DNA of 64,000 nucleotides, taken from assembly GCF_030813005.1 (NCBI RefSeq), contig NZ_JAUSTU010000012.1, positions 1 through 64,000 on the forward strand. The letters run 5' to 3'. The position numbers and the translations under genes were made by a program. This document shows positions 1 to 8,568 of this stretch, piece by piece. Numbering within the stretch: position 1 is the stretch's first letter; each line of letters opens with the position of its first letter. The notes below the pieces were generated by a model. It had not been told where the DNA came from, ran no database searches, and saw only the letters and a program-made list of their open reading frames with translations. Source of the stretch: Robertmurraya andreesenii. Lineage in GTDB: Bacteria > Bacillota > Bacilli > Bacillales > Cytobacillaceae.

Positions 1-102
1 CACTATCTGAACTACCATCTATGAAGTTATCAAAGAGCAATAAACGAACTGGAAATTACCTCGAAAGAGGATTCTAAACTTACTATACGAGGAGGAAGTA
101 GA

Positions 103-1626
103 ATGACAGTCAAAATTGAAGTACAAACATTTTTCCACTTTATTAATGGAAAATGGGAGCCGAGCACAAGCCAAGAAACTTTTGATGTCTTTAATCCGGC
201 AACAGGAGAGCTGGCTGCTAAGGTAGCCAAAGGAACGGTTGAAGACATTGATCGGGCAGTAAAAGCAGCCCGTGCGGCCTATGATCAAGGGGATTGGAAA
301 ACTATGAAGCCGGGGGATCGGGCAAATGTATTGAATATGATTGCTTATCAGATTGTGCAGCATGCCGAAGAACTGGCTTTTCTGGAAGCAATCAGCTCTG
401 GCGGCACCGTTCGCCGAATCTCGAGCAATGATATTTTACAAACGGCCGACTTGTTCCAAACCATGGCCAAGTTAATTGTTGAGTATCCATTCTCTGAAGC
501 TCTGCCAATTCCACCATTCCCTGGACCAGTGCAAAACTTCATTTGGCGGGAACCAGTCGGTGTGTGTGCAGCAGTGACCCCTTGGAACCTGCCAATGATG
601 ATTGCAACTTGGAAAATTGCTCCTGCACTTGCCATGGGGAACACGATCGTGCTCAAGCCTGCAAGCTACACACCACTTTCCACATTAAAGCTCGCTGAAA
701 TTATTTCAACCGTTGTACCTCCAGGAGTTATCAATGTCGTCGCAGGACCAGGCAGCGAGGTTGGTGAGGCCCTCGTTACACACCCTCAAGTTGATAAGGT
801 TGCATTTACCGGGTCCACTGAAGTGGGTAGGAGGATTATGTCACTTGCTGCTGGTACCATTAAGAAAACAACCCTTGAGCTCGGCGGTAAATCACCAAAT
901 ATTCTTTTGGAGGATGCCGATCTAGAACTCGCTCTTCCTGGAAGTCTATTTGGCGTATTCCTTCATTCTGGACAGCTTTGCGAATCTGGCACCCGCCTAT
1001 TTGTCCCGGATAAAATTTATGACCAAGTGGTTGAAGGGCTTGTTGGCCTAGCAAGCAAATTAAAGCTCGGAAATCCACTAGACCCTGCCACTGATGTTGG
1101 GCCGGTTATTTCGAAGAAACAAAAGGAAACTATCCTCTCTTATATTGAAGCTGGTAAGCAAGAAGGAGCTACAATTGTCCTTGGAGGCGAGGAGGTAACG
1201 GTTCCTGGCTGTGAAGGCGGACACTTTATTGCGCCAACTATTTTTACAAATGTAACAAATGATATGAAAATTGCCCAAGAGGAAATTTTTGGGCCGGTAT
1301 TGTGCGTAATCCGCTACAGCGAACTTGATGAGGCGATACGCCTAGCAAACGATACGATTTATGGCCTTGCTGCTGGTGTTTGGACCCGTGATGTCAATAA
1401 AGCATATGAGGTGGCCCGTGAGCTTCAGGCCGGTGTGGTTTGGATTAATGACTGGCATATGCTTCGCAATGATGCTCCATTTGGCGGCTATAAGCAAAGC
1501 GGAGTCGGCCGCGAAATGGGTAAAGAATCCCTCGATGCTTATTCACAGGTGAAACATGTGCATACTTCGATGACCTCGGAGCTGGAACGGCGCCCGTGGT
1601 ACGGAATCTTGTTCGGTCAAAATTAA
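103..1626 (+). CDS. NAD(P)-dependent aldehyde dehydrogenase
   Basis: A 507-residue member of the aldehyde dehydrogenase superfamily, which oxidises an aldehyde to a carboxylic acid with NAD(P). Visible motifs are the WNLP oxyanion-hole segment (161-164), the cofactor lysine in KPA (185), the Rossmann turn FTGSTEVG (235-242), the general base Glu259 in LELGG, and the catalytic Cys293 in HSGQLCESG. Length is normal for the family. The ATG follows an AGGAGG ribosome site by a good distance. It lies 18 bp upstream of an iron alcohol dehydrogenase on the same strand and before a Baeyer-Villiger monooxygenase-esterase. The inferred role is therefore the last oxidation step of a ketone or alcohol degradation route. 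The natural substrate cannot be read from the sequence. Confidence 0.93.
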   Translation: MTVKIEVQTFFHFINGKWEPSTSQETFDVFNPATGELAAKVAKGTVEDIDRAVKAARAAYDQGDWKTMKPGDRANVLNMIAYQIVQHAEELAFLEAISSGGTVRRISSNDILQTADLFQTMAKLIVEYPFSEALPIPPFPGPVQNFIWREPVGVCAAVTPWNLPMMIATWKIAPALAMGNTIVLKPASYTPLSTLKLAEIISTVVPPGVINVVAGPGSEVGEALVTHPQVDKVAFTGSTEVGRRIMSLAAGTIKKTTLELGGKSPNILLEDADLELALPGSLFGVFLHSGQLCESGTRLFVPDKIYDQVVEGLVGLASKLKLGNPLDPATDVGPVISKKQKETILSYIEAGKQEGATIVLGGEEVTVPGCEGGHFIAPTIFTNVTNDMKIAQEEIFGPVLCVIRYSELDEAIRLANDTIYGLAAGVWTRDVNKAYEVARELQAGVVWINDWHMLRNDAPFGGYKQSGVGREMGKESLDAYSQVKHVHTSMTSELERRPWYGILFGQN

Positions 1627-1644
1627 AGAAGAGGTGAAAAGATA

Positions 1645-2856
1645 ATGAAAACAACCCTATCACAATTTAACTTACGTACGGCTATTAATTCCGGTTCTAA
1701 TTCGAGAGCGCTGGTTCCAAGTTTATTTGCAGGAATGGGAGCAAAGCGAATCCTTCTGCTAAGTGACAGAGGGTTGGAGCAGGCCGGAGTCGTTGAAAAA
1801 GTGGCCTCTATTTTTGAATTGACAGGGAATGGGTCCGGTCCGCAAATCGTTGGCAAGTTCCTAGATATTGCTCAGGATGCAGAAAGCCGTTTCGTCAATG
1901 ATGCCGCAGCTTTCGCTCGTGAAATTGGAGCAGACGGCTTGCTCGCTGTCGGCGGTGGAAGTGTGCTTGATACCGTAAAAGGGGTTAAATATGCTCTGCA
2001 TAATAGACTTTCTGATATCAAGACGGCGATTACTGGCGGCTTCTTGTATGAGTCCTTCCCTAAGGCGGCCCAATATATGAACATTCCGCATATTGCGATT
2101 CCGACAACAGCGGGGACGGGTTCTGAGGTTTCGCCAATCGCAGTGATTTTTAACGAAGACATTCAAATGAAAACCAATATTATTAATCCATTTTTAAGTG
2201 CGGATATCGCCATTTTGGACCCGGAATTAACCGTTGGCTTGCCGCCAAGAATTACGGCATTCACTGGGTTTGATGCTTTAACCCATGCGATTGAGGCGCT
2301 TGCTTCACCAACCGCAACGGGCTTAACAGATGCTCATGCGCTACATGCCATCCGTTTGATTGAAAAAAATCTGCCAATAGCCGTAAGTAATGGTGGAAAT
2401 GTGGCTGCACGCAGCGATATGCTTCAAGCAAGCTTGATGGGAATCACCGCATTCAGCTTTGCATTGAATGCGATCCCAGTTCATAACTTGGCCCATGCGT
2501 ATGGAGCGCTGTTCCGTATTCCACACGGCTTGGCAAACGCTGTGTTCTTGCCGGTAGTAATGGAAATGATTCCACAGCTTTATCTTCCAAGGGCGACTGA
2601 ATTGGCGCAAGCACTGGATGTCGATGTGAAAGGTGACACCCCGGATACCGCATTAGCCAAAGCGATAGAGAAAATTCGCCTGCTTCAACAAAAAGTGGAC
2701 CTGCCAACTGATTTCAGCGAGTTTAATATTAGTGAACAAGCAATGGAACAAACTGTTCCTGCGGTCATGAAAGACCCCGCTGCATTGAACTTCCCAATGC
2801 CTCCTGAGCTGATCGCCGCCATTGGACAGAAGGTAGTTCCATTGACTGTAAAATAA
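1645..2856 (+). CDS. Iron-containing (group III) alcohol dehydrogenase
   Basis: A 403-residue protein of the Fe-ADH family, which interconverts alcohols and aldehydes or ketones with NAD(P). The cofactor motif GGGSVLDTVK is at 103-112. The four metal ligands of the family are all present with the expected spacing: Asp210, His214, His280 and His294. It starts 18 bp after the aldehyde dehydrogenase with a GAGGTG-like ribosome site, so the two are probably one transcription unit. In this context it could oxidise the starting alcohol to the ketone used by the downstream monooxygenase, or oxidise the alcohol released by the esterase domain. The substrate is not determinable. The stop codon lies inside the 8-bp target duplication of the small mobile element that follows. 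Confidence 0.93.
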   Translation: MKTTLSQFNLRTAINSGSNSRALVPSLFAGMGAKRILLLSDRGLEQAGVVEKVASIFELTGNGSGPQIVGKFLDIAQDAESRFVNDAAAFAREIGADGLLAVGGGSVLDTVKGVKYALHNRLSDIKTAITGGFLYESFPKAAQYMNIPHIAIPTTAGTGSEVSPIAVIFNEDIQMKTNIINPFLSADIAILDPELTVGLPPRITAFTGFDALTHAIEALASPTATGLTDAHALHAIRLIEKNLPIAVSNGGNVAARSDMLQASLMGITAFSFALNAIPVHNLAHAYGALFRIPHGLANAVFLPVVMEMIPQLYLPRATELAQALDVDVKGDTPDTALAKAIEKIRLLQQKVDLPTDFSEFNISEQAMEQTVPAVMKDPAALNFPMPPELIAAIGQKVVPLTVK

Positions 2857-2857
2857 A

Positions 2858-2909
2858 GGCTCTTTTCTATTAAGGACATTCCAGAACCACAATCCGTGCG
2901 AAAACAGCC
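2858..2909. mobile_element. 52-bp internally deleted MITE-like element with 8-bp target duplication
   Basis: The element begins GGCTCTTTTCT and ends with the inverted counterpart (AAAACAGCC). It is flanked by perfect direct repeats AAAATAAA at 2850-2857 and 2910-2917. Its first 11 bases match the left end of the 186-bp copy at 12725-12910, and its last 41 or so match the right end with a single mismatch (2903 versus 12904). About 134 bp of the interior are missing. The left target duplication contains the stop codon of the alcohol dehydrogenase, so the insertion left the reading frame intact. The ends and the 8-bp duplication resemble ISL3-family transposons; that assignment is inference. Confidence 0.75.
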
Positions 2910-3022
2910 AAAATAAATGATGTCGAAGATAAAGAAGGTTCAGGTGTTAAAAGTATCCAGGCGGAGGATCTTTCGAATCGCTTACCATTTACTCCATTTC
3001 ATTTTGAGGGAGGCATTTGAAG

Positions 3023-5626
3023 ATGGCATTAAATCATCAGAATGTTCCAGTGTTTGATGCTGTGGTCGTTGGTGCTGGTTTTTCGGGATTGTATATGCTT
3101 CACCGACTACGGGAGGCGGGCTATTCAGTTCGGGTGTATGAAGCGGCCGAAGATGTCGGTGGCACTTGGTATTGGAACCGCTATCCAGGTGCCCGTTGTG
3201 ACATCGAAAGTATCTACTATAATTACACCTTTTCAGAAGAGATTTTGAACGAATGGACATGGTCATCTAGGTACGCTGAGCAGCCAGAAATATTAAGCTA
3301 CATCAATTTTGTTGCTGACAAATTGGACCTAAGGCGTGACATCCAGTTCAAGAATCGGGTAGCTGCCGCCCGCTACGATGAACATAATCGCAACTGGGAG
3401 ATTCGCTTGGAGAATGGAACGTTAGTTACTGCAGAGTACTTTATCACGGCAATAGGCGCTCTTTCTGCCTCTAACATCCCAAAATTTAAGGGATTGGACA
3501 GCTTCAAAGGGGAGATGTACCACACCGGTAGATGGCCACATGAAAAAGTGTCTTTTAGCGGCAAGCGTGTCGGTGTAATTGGAACCGGATCAAGCGGAAT
3601 CCAAGCAATTCCCGTAATCGCCAAAGAAGCGGGCCATCTGACCGTTTTTCAACGGACACCTCAGTATAGCTGTCCAGCGCAAAATCATCCGTATGACACT
3701 GAAGTGAAGTTCAAGACGAGGGAAAATTACGATGAGATCAAACAGCTCATGCAATACTCGATGCATGGCATACCATCTGGACCACAGCTGCGCTCGGCAT
3801 TGGAAGATACCCCTGAAGAACGAGAGCGTCAATATGAAGAGGCTTGGCAGGAGGGCGGGCTCTTCAGCATGCTGTATAGGTACAATGACATCCATAGGCT
3901 TCCCGAAGCCAATGAAACCGCAGCGGCATTTATCCGCAACAAGATCAAACAGTTGGTTCATAACCCTGAAAAAGCACAAAAACTGATGCCAACCTACTAC
4001 TATGGAACGAAACGACCCATTCTCGACACAGACTATTATGAAACATATAACCGCGACAATGTCTCCCTCGTGGATATAAAGGCAGAGCCTATTGAGGAAA
4101 TGACCTTAAATGGAATCAGGACAACTGAAGCCGATTATGAATTGGACGTCATTATATTTGCGACTGGGTTTGACGCGATGACAGGTCCTTTATTTAAAAT
4201 GGATATTCGCGGTAAAAATGATGTGTCACTTAAGGACAAATGGGCAGATGGTGCCGAACTGAAAACCTTCCTGGGACTTGCCACGTCTGGTTTCCCAAAT
4301 ATGTTTATGTTAACCGGTCCGCAAAGTCCATCAGTCCTTAGCAACATGCTGATTTCGATTGAGCAGCATGTGGAATGGGTGGCTGATTGCATTGATTATC
4401 TTCGTAAACATCGTTTGGAAGCGTTCGAGGCAACCGTGGAAGCCGAAGAATTTTGGAGCCAGCAATGCCATGCCCTTGCTGAAATGTCGCTTTTAACCAA
4501 GACGGATTCGTGGTATATGGGAGCGAATATCGAGGGCAAGCCAAGGGGATTTCTTGCCTTTCCTGGTGGAGTCGGACTGTATCGCTTGCTTTGTGATGAT
4601 GTGGCAGCCAGGGGCTATGAAGGATTTACCTCGTCGTTAGCTCCGAATGCCACTGATAAAGGTTTAGTTAAGGAAGGATTTTTCAAGAAGAATATTGACC
4701 CGCAAGCATGGTTCATTTTAAAGCAATTAGAATCTACTGGTATGCCGCCGATGGAGATGCTAACCCCTGAATTAGCAAGGATGGCTGATTTCCGCCTTCT
4801 GGCAGGAGTCCCAGAAGAAGTACAGAAGGTAGAAAACAGGACGATTCCGGTAGCAGGAGGAGAAATCTCTGTGCGGATTTATTCGCCAGCCGGAGAAGGG
4901 CCATTCCCAGCTTTGGTTTACTATCATGGCGGAGGCTGGGTGATCGGCAATTTGGACACGGTCGATGTGCCATGCCGCATGTTGGCAAACAGGGCTGGTT
5001 GTGTTGTCATCTCCGTTGATTACAGATTAGCTCCTGAGCATAAATTCCCGACTGCTGCTGAAGATGCGTATGCGGCCGTTGAGTGGGTGGCAGAACATGC
5101 TGCTTCGATTGGCGTAGATCCTGAGCGGATTGCTGTTGGCGGTGATAGTGCGGGCGGAAACCTAGCAGCGGTTGTGGCCCTAATGGCTCGCGAACAGGGA
5201 GGGCCAACTCTTGCCTATCAAATGCTGATTTATCCGGTGACGAACCACTCCTATGACACAGATTCCTACCGCAATAACCCAGAAGGCTACTTTTTAACAA
5301 AAAACACGATGGTTTGGTTCTGGAATCATTATCTAGGTGATGAACAAGATGGTCAAAATCCGTATGCTTCGCCTTTATTGGCAAAAGACTTAAGCGGACT
5401 TCCGCCAGCCTTGGTGATTACGGCAGGTTTTGATCCGTTACGTGATGAAGGGGAAGCGTATGCAGCACGCTTGAAAGCCGCTGGTGTCCCAGTTGAAGCG
5501 ACCCGTTATGATGGGATGATTCACGGATTCTTCTGGATGCCGGGGGTTCTGGCCGGCGCACATGATGGAATTAACCAGGCTGCAAATGCTTTGAAGCAAG
5601 CGTTTAATATTGTAAAAACTAAATAA
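3023..5626 (+). CDS. Baeyer-Villiger monooxygenase fused to an HSL-family esterase
   Basis: An 867-residue two-domain enzyme. Residues 1-545 are a class B flavoprotein monooxygenase: FAD Rossmann GAGFSG (17-22), second dinucleotide site GTGSSG (187-192), and both type I Baeyer-Villiger fingerprints, G47-x-W49-x4-YPG-x3-D60 and F161-x-G163-x3-H167-x3-W171. R331 fits the conserved active-site arginine. Residues about 559-867 are a full-size alpha/beta hydrolase of the hormone-sensitive lipase family: oxyanion HGGGW (635-639), nucleophile Ser709 in GDSAGG, Asp804 in DPLRDEG, His834 in HGFF. The predicted job is to turn a ketone into an ester or lactone and hydrolyse it. ATG 3023 is chosen because GAGGGAGG sits 8-9 bases upstream; an in-frame TTG at 3017 is too close. 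The frame is open throughout, with no sign of a sequencing join. Confidence 0.92.
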   Translation: MALNHQNVPVFDAVVVGAGFSGLYMLHRLREAGYSVRVYEAAEDVGGTWYWNRYPGARCDIESIYYNYTFSEEILNEWTWSSRYAEQPEILSYINFVADKLDLRRDIQFKNRVAAARYDEHNRNWEIRLENGTLVTAEYFITAIGALSASNIPKFKGLDSFKGEMYHTGRWPHEKVSFSGKRVGVIGTGSSGIQAIPVIAKEAGHLTVFQRTPQYSCPAQNHPYDTEVKFKTRENYDEIKQLMQYSMHGIPSGPQLRSALEDTPEERERQYEEAWQEGGLFSMLYRYNDIHRLPEANETAAAFIRNKIKQLVHNPEKAQKLMPTYYYGTKRPILDTDYYETYNRDNVSLVDIKAEPIEEMTLNGIRTTEADYELDVIIFATGFDAMTGPLFKMDIRGKNDVSLKDKWADGAELKTFLGLATSGFPNMFMLTGPQSPSVLSNMLISIEQHVEWVADCIDYLRKHRLEAFEATVEAEEFWSQQCHALAEMSLLTKTDSWYMGANIEGKPRGFLAFPGGVGLYRLLCDDVAARGYEGFTSSLAPNATDKGLVKEGFFKKNIDPQAWFILKQLESTGMPPMEMLTPELARMADFRLLAGVPEEVQKVENRTIPVAGGEISVRIYSPAGEGPFPALVYYHGGGWVIGNLDTVDVPCRMLANRAGCVVISVDYRLAPEHKFPTAAEDAYAAVEWVAEHAASIGVDPERIAVGGDSAGGNLAAVVALMAREQGGPTLAYQMLIYPVTNHSYDTDSYRNNPEGYFLTKNTMVWFWNHYLGDEQDGQNPYASPLLAKDLSGLPPALVITAGFDPLRDEGEAYAARLKAAGVPVEATRYDGMIHGFFWMPGVLAGAHDGINQAANALKQAFNIVKTK

Positions 5627-5627
5627 A

Positions 5628-5655
5628 TTGATTGCCCATCCATGGGGCTAATCAA
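5628..5655. other. Hairpin after the monooxygenase-esterase gene
   Basis: TTGATT and AATCAA arms with an inner CCCATCC/GGGG pairing form an imperfect stem directly after the stop codon. No U-tract follows, so it is not a canonical intrinsic terminator. It may be a 3' stabilising structure or a degenerate terminator. Confidence 0.4.
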
Positions 5656-5747
5656 GAACCATCCCTCTGTTTTCCGCATCTTAATAAAATGTAGTGCTAG
5701 AACCTTCATTCATTTCATAAATATGAGATGAAAGGGGGTTCTTTTTT

Positions 5748-6032
5748 ATGGCAAAAAAGTGGGGCCATCGGGTTATGAGCTGGATGACGAAGCATATGGA
5801 ACTTCCCCAGGATGTCATGATGGACCTACCCCGGATCACGATGATAGGTCAAATTCATATATACATTGAGAATCATCGGGGATTAATCGCCTTCTCTGAT
5901 AAGGAAATTAGGCTTTTACTCAAGCAAGGACAACTGTTGGTAAAAGGCAAGGCTTTTGTAATCAAGACGATACTTCCTGAAGAGATTTTGTTAGAAGGGA
6001 AAATTGACCAGGTTATATTCTTAAAAGGATAA
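5748..6032 (+). CDS. yqfC: Sporulation protein YqfC
   Basis: A 94-residue small protein matching the YqfC family of spore formers, which in B. subtilis is expressed in the mother cell under sigma-E together with yqfD. It has no catalytic motif; the C-terminal half alternates short beta-like hydrophobic stretches (LLLKQGQLLVKGKAFVIKTI). The ATG follows GAAAGGGGG. It is followed at 95 bp by yqfD on the same strand, as in other Bacillus genomes. This gene marks the return to the conserved gene order after the accessory catabolic genes. Biochemical function is unknown in the family. Confidence 0.88.
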   Translation: MAKKWGHRVMSWMTKHMELPQDVMMDLPRITMIGQIHIYIENHRGLIAFSDKEIRLLLKQGQLLVKGKAFVIKTILPEEILLEGKIDQVIFLKG

Positions 6033-6127
6033 TCCTTGAACAAATTCAATAGGGGGGAAACGAAATATGTGGATAGGTTTCCTTCCTTTCTGATAGATAG
6101 AGTGAAAAAGGGCTCAGGAGGCACAAA

Positions 6128-7321
6128 ATGAGAAATCAATGGATTTATTATTTTTCGGGATATGTCACAGTGAAGGTTACGGGACAAGGGCTAGAGAGGT
6201 TTCTAAACCACCTTACGAGAAAAGGAATTTATATTTGGGATGTTAAAAAGCATGGGCCAGAGTCCCTTACATTAAAGCTGGCATTAGATGATGTCAAAGA
6301 AATACGACCCATTGTACGGGGAACTGAATGTAAAGTGGAGTTTCTTCGTAGGACAGGCATCCCTTTTTTTATCAAAAGAATGCTGAAGAATAGCGGCTTT
6401 CTTATCGGTGCTTTTCTTTTTTCAGCCATCATTTTTCTCCTTTCAAACACCATTTGGGGAATCGAGATAAAGGGAGCGGATCCTGCAACAGAGCATAAAA
6501 TCAAAAAAGAACTGGATCGCATCGGTGTGAAGACTGGCAAGCTTCGATTTCTAGTTGAGGAGCCAGAAGGAATTCAACGAGCGATTACAAACTCTATTGA
6601 TGAAATTACTTGGGTTGGTGTTGAGTTACAGGGGACAACCTATCATCTACAGGTCGTTGAAAAAACGATACCAGAGAAGCCGGAGGAATATGGACCGCAA
6701 AATTTGGTTGCTACAAAGAAAGCGGTCATCGTAGATATGTTTGTGGAGGAAGGTCAGCCGAAAGTTGAAATTCATGATCATGTAAAGCCAGGACAAATAT
6801 TAGTTTCAGGAGAAATTGGCAAAGAAGGGGAAACAAAAACGATTGCGGCAAAGGGAGAGGTTTTTGGAGAAACGTGGTATCGGTCCGAGGTGTCCCTCCC
6901 ATTAAAGAGTAGCTTTCAAGTGTTCAATGGAAATGAAAAGAGAAAGCACTATCTGAAGTTTGGCGATTGGCCGATTCAAGTCTGGGGGTATGGAGAGCTT
7001 CCATACAAACAATTTAAGATGGAGGAAGAAGAAAAACAGTTCCAATTCCTTAAATGGAAGCTTCCGATCACCTATGTTGAGGAAACCTACAGAGAAAGTG
7101 AACAATTAGCGAAAGTCTATTCTGAGCAGGAAGCGATAGAGGTTGCAAAGGAAATGGCTAGAAAGGATATAAAAAACGGCCTTCCTGAGGATGCTAGGAT
7201 TAAAGGGGAAAAAATTTTGCGTCAAACAACACAGAATGGTAAAGTATACTTATCCATACATTTTCAGGTAATAGAAAATATTGCAAAACCATACCCAATC
7301 ATTCAAGGAGAGTCGGAATGA
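6128..7321 (+). CDS. yqfD: Sporulation protein YqfD
   Basis: A 397-residue membrane-anchored sporulation protein of the YqfD (stage IV type) family. One clear transmembrane segment lies at about 89-109. It is preceded by a basic cytoplasmic part and followed by a large exported region rich in Lys and Glu. The ATG has GGAGGC upstream. Its TGA overlaps the ATG of phoH by 4 bases (ATGA), which implies translational coupling. In B. subtilis the pair yqfC-yqfD belongs to the sigma-E regulon, and homologues are needed for spore formation. The molecular role is not established. Confidence 0.9.
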   Translation: MRNQWIYYFSGYVTVKVTGQGLERFLNHLTRKGIYIWDVKKHGPESLTLKLALDDVKEIRPIVRGTECKVEFLRRTGIPFFIKRMLKNSGFLIGAFLFSAIIFLLSNTIWGIEIKGADPATEHKIKKELDRIGVKTGKLRFLVEEPEGIQRAITNSIDEITWVGVELQGTTYHLQVVEKTIPEKPEEYGPQNLVATKKAVIVDMFVEEGQPKVEIHDHVKPGQILVSGEIGKEGETKTIAAKGEVFGETWYRSEVSLPLKSSFQVFNGNEKRKHYLKFGDWPIQVWGYGELPYKQFKMEEEEKQFQFLKWKLPITYVEETYRESEQLAKVYSEQEAIEVAKEMARKDIKNGLPEDARIKGEKILRQTTQNGKVYLSIHFQVIENIAKPYPIIQGESE

Positions 7322-8268
7322 CAGAAGATTTAACTACTATAAAGGTTCAATTAGAAAATCCAAACGAAGCCTTTTCATTGCTTGGTAATGCTGATTCAAA
7401 CATAAAGATTCTTGAAGAGGAGCTTCATGTATCAATTGTCACTAGGGGAGAAACGGTCCATGTATCTGGGCTTGAAGAACATGTCGAAATGGTGAGCGAC
7501 ATTATCGAAAAGCTCCTTTATGTGATACGCAAGGGAATTAGTATCTCTGGTCGTGATGTGATGTATGCCATCCAAATGGCGAAGAAAGGGACCTTGGATT
7601 ATTTTAAGGACATTTACGAGGAAGAGATTACCAAAAACGCCAAAGGGAAATCCATTCGTGTTAAAACCATCGGACAAAAGCAATACATTAATGCCATGAA
7701 AAAAAACGATTTGGTTTTTGGCATTGGTCCAGCGGGGACAGGGAAAACCTATCTTGCCGTTGTTATGGCGATTCATGCGCTAAAAAATGGTCTTGTTAAG
7801 AGGATTATTTTAACTAGACCTGCTGTTGAAGCAGGTGAAAGCCTTGGGTTTTTACCAGGAGACTTAAAGGAAAAGGTCGATCCGTACTTACGGCCACTTT
7901 ACGATGCCTTGCACGATATTTTAGGGGCGGAGCATACAGGAAGACTTATTGATAGAGGAACGATAGAAATTGCACCGCTTGCGTATATGCGTGGAAGAAC
8001 CCTCGATGATGCTTATGTGATTTTGGACGAGGCTCAAAATACGACGAAGGCACAAATGAAAATGTTCCTTACACGTCTTGGCTTCGGTTCGAAAATGATT
8101 ATCACGGGGGATAAAACCCAAATCGATCTCCCAAAAGGAGTAGAATCAGGACTTATTGAGGCGGAAAGAAGATTACAAAATGTGAGAGGGATTGGGATGG
8201 TTTACCTTGAACAAAGTGATGTGGTACGACACCCATTGGTAGCGAGAATCATTCAAGCATATGAATAG
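7318..8268 (+). CDS. phoH: PhoH-family P-loop ATPase
   Basis: A 316-residue PhoH-like NTPase. The N-terminal third resembles a small RNA-binding (KH-like) domain; the Walker A motif GPAGTGKT is at 137-144 and the Walker B VILDEAQN at 234-241. PhoH proteins are thought to act in RNA metabolism, and their constant proximity to ybeY and era supports a link with rRNA maturation. It overlaps yqfD by 4 bases and ends in a good terminator, so yqfC-yqfD-phoH probably form one unit. Length is typical. The exact substrate is unknown. Confidence 0.95.
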   Translation: MTEDLTTIKVQLENPNEAFSLLGNADSNIKILEEELHVSIVTRGETVHVSGLEEHVEMVSDIIEKLLYVIRKGISISGRDVMYAIQMAKKGTLDYFKDIYEEEITKNAKGKSIRVKTIGQKQYINAMKKNDLVFGIGPAGTGKTYLAVVMAIHALKNGLVKRIILTRPAVEAGESLGFLPGDLKEKVDPYLRPLYDALHDILGAEHTGRLIDRGTIEIAPLAYMRGRTLDDAYVILDEAQNTTKAQMKMFLTRLGFGSKMIITGDKTQIDLPKGVESGLIEAERRLQNVRGIGMVYLEQSDVVRHPLVARIIQAYE

Positions 8269-8276
8269 CAAGACTT

Positions 8277-8307
8277 AAGCCGCTTTGGAGGATCCAAGCG
8301 GCTTTTT
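8277..8307 (+). terminator. Intrinsic terminator after phoH
   Basis: AAGCCGCTTTGG and CCAAGCGGCTT form a stem of about 11 pairs followed by TTTTT, eight bases after the phoH stop. Confidence 0.88.
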
Positions 8308-8568
8308 GAAGCTTTTTTCTTAAAGGCAGTTTTCGTACGGCAGTGATGTTTGAGCAAAGAGCCTTCTCAAATTCTATTTGTAGGTGAAACTTAGTTAGAA
8401 ACCTGTTATCATTTTCATAAGGTAATTTTGCATGGATGTGCCATATACATAAATAAATGCTCCTCTTTAGAATTTTGATTTCCCGGCAAAAGCCAGGTTG
8501 GATCACAAATGGACATTTCGCAATTTTGCTTATCTGGCATTACAGAAGCCTAGATAGGAGGAATTGAA
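8308..8568. other. Non-coding gap between phoH and pgpH
   Basis: About 260 bp without a convincing gene on either strand. The only clear element is the ribosome site TAGGAGG at 8555-8561 for pgpH. No strong sigma-A promoter, riboswitch or repeat is recognised here. Confidence 0.5.

Noticed and set aside
2341..2892. Several minus-strand frames of 79-89 residues inside and after the alcohol dehydrogenase
   Set aside because: They are shadows of a gene with all its catalytic motifs; none has a ribosome site or a recognisable family.
3017..3022. TTG start two codons upstream for the monooxygenase-esterase
   Set aside because: The GAGGGAGG ribosome site would be only about two bases away; ATG 3023 has normal spacing.
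4640..4760. The junction between monooxygenase and esterase as a possible assembly or frameshift artefact
   Set aside because: The frame is continuous, codon use is even across the join, and there is no homopolymer run at the linker that would suggest a base-calling error.
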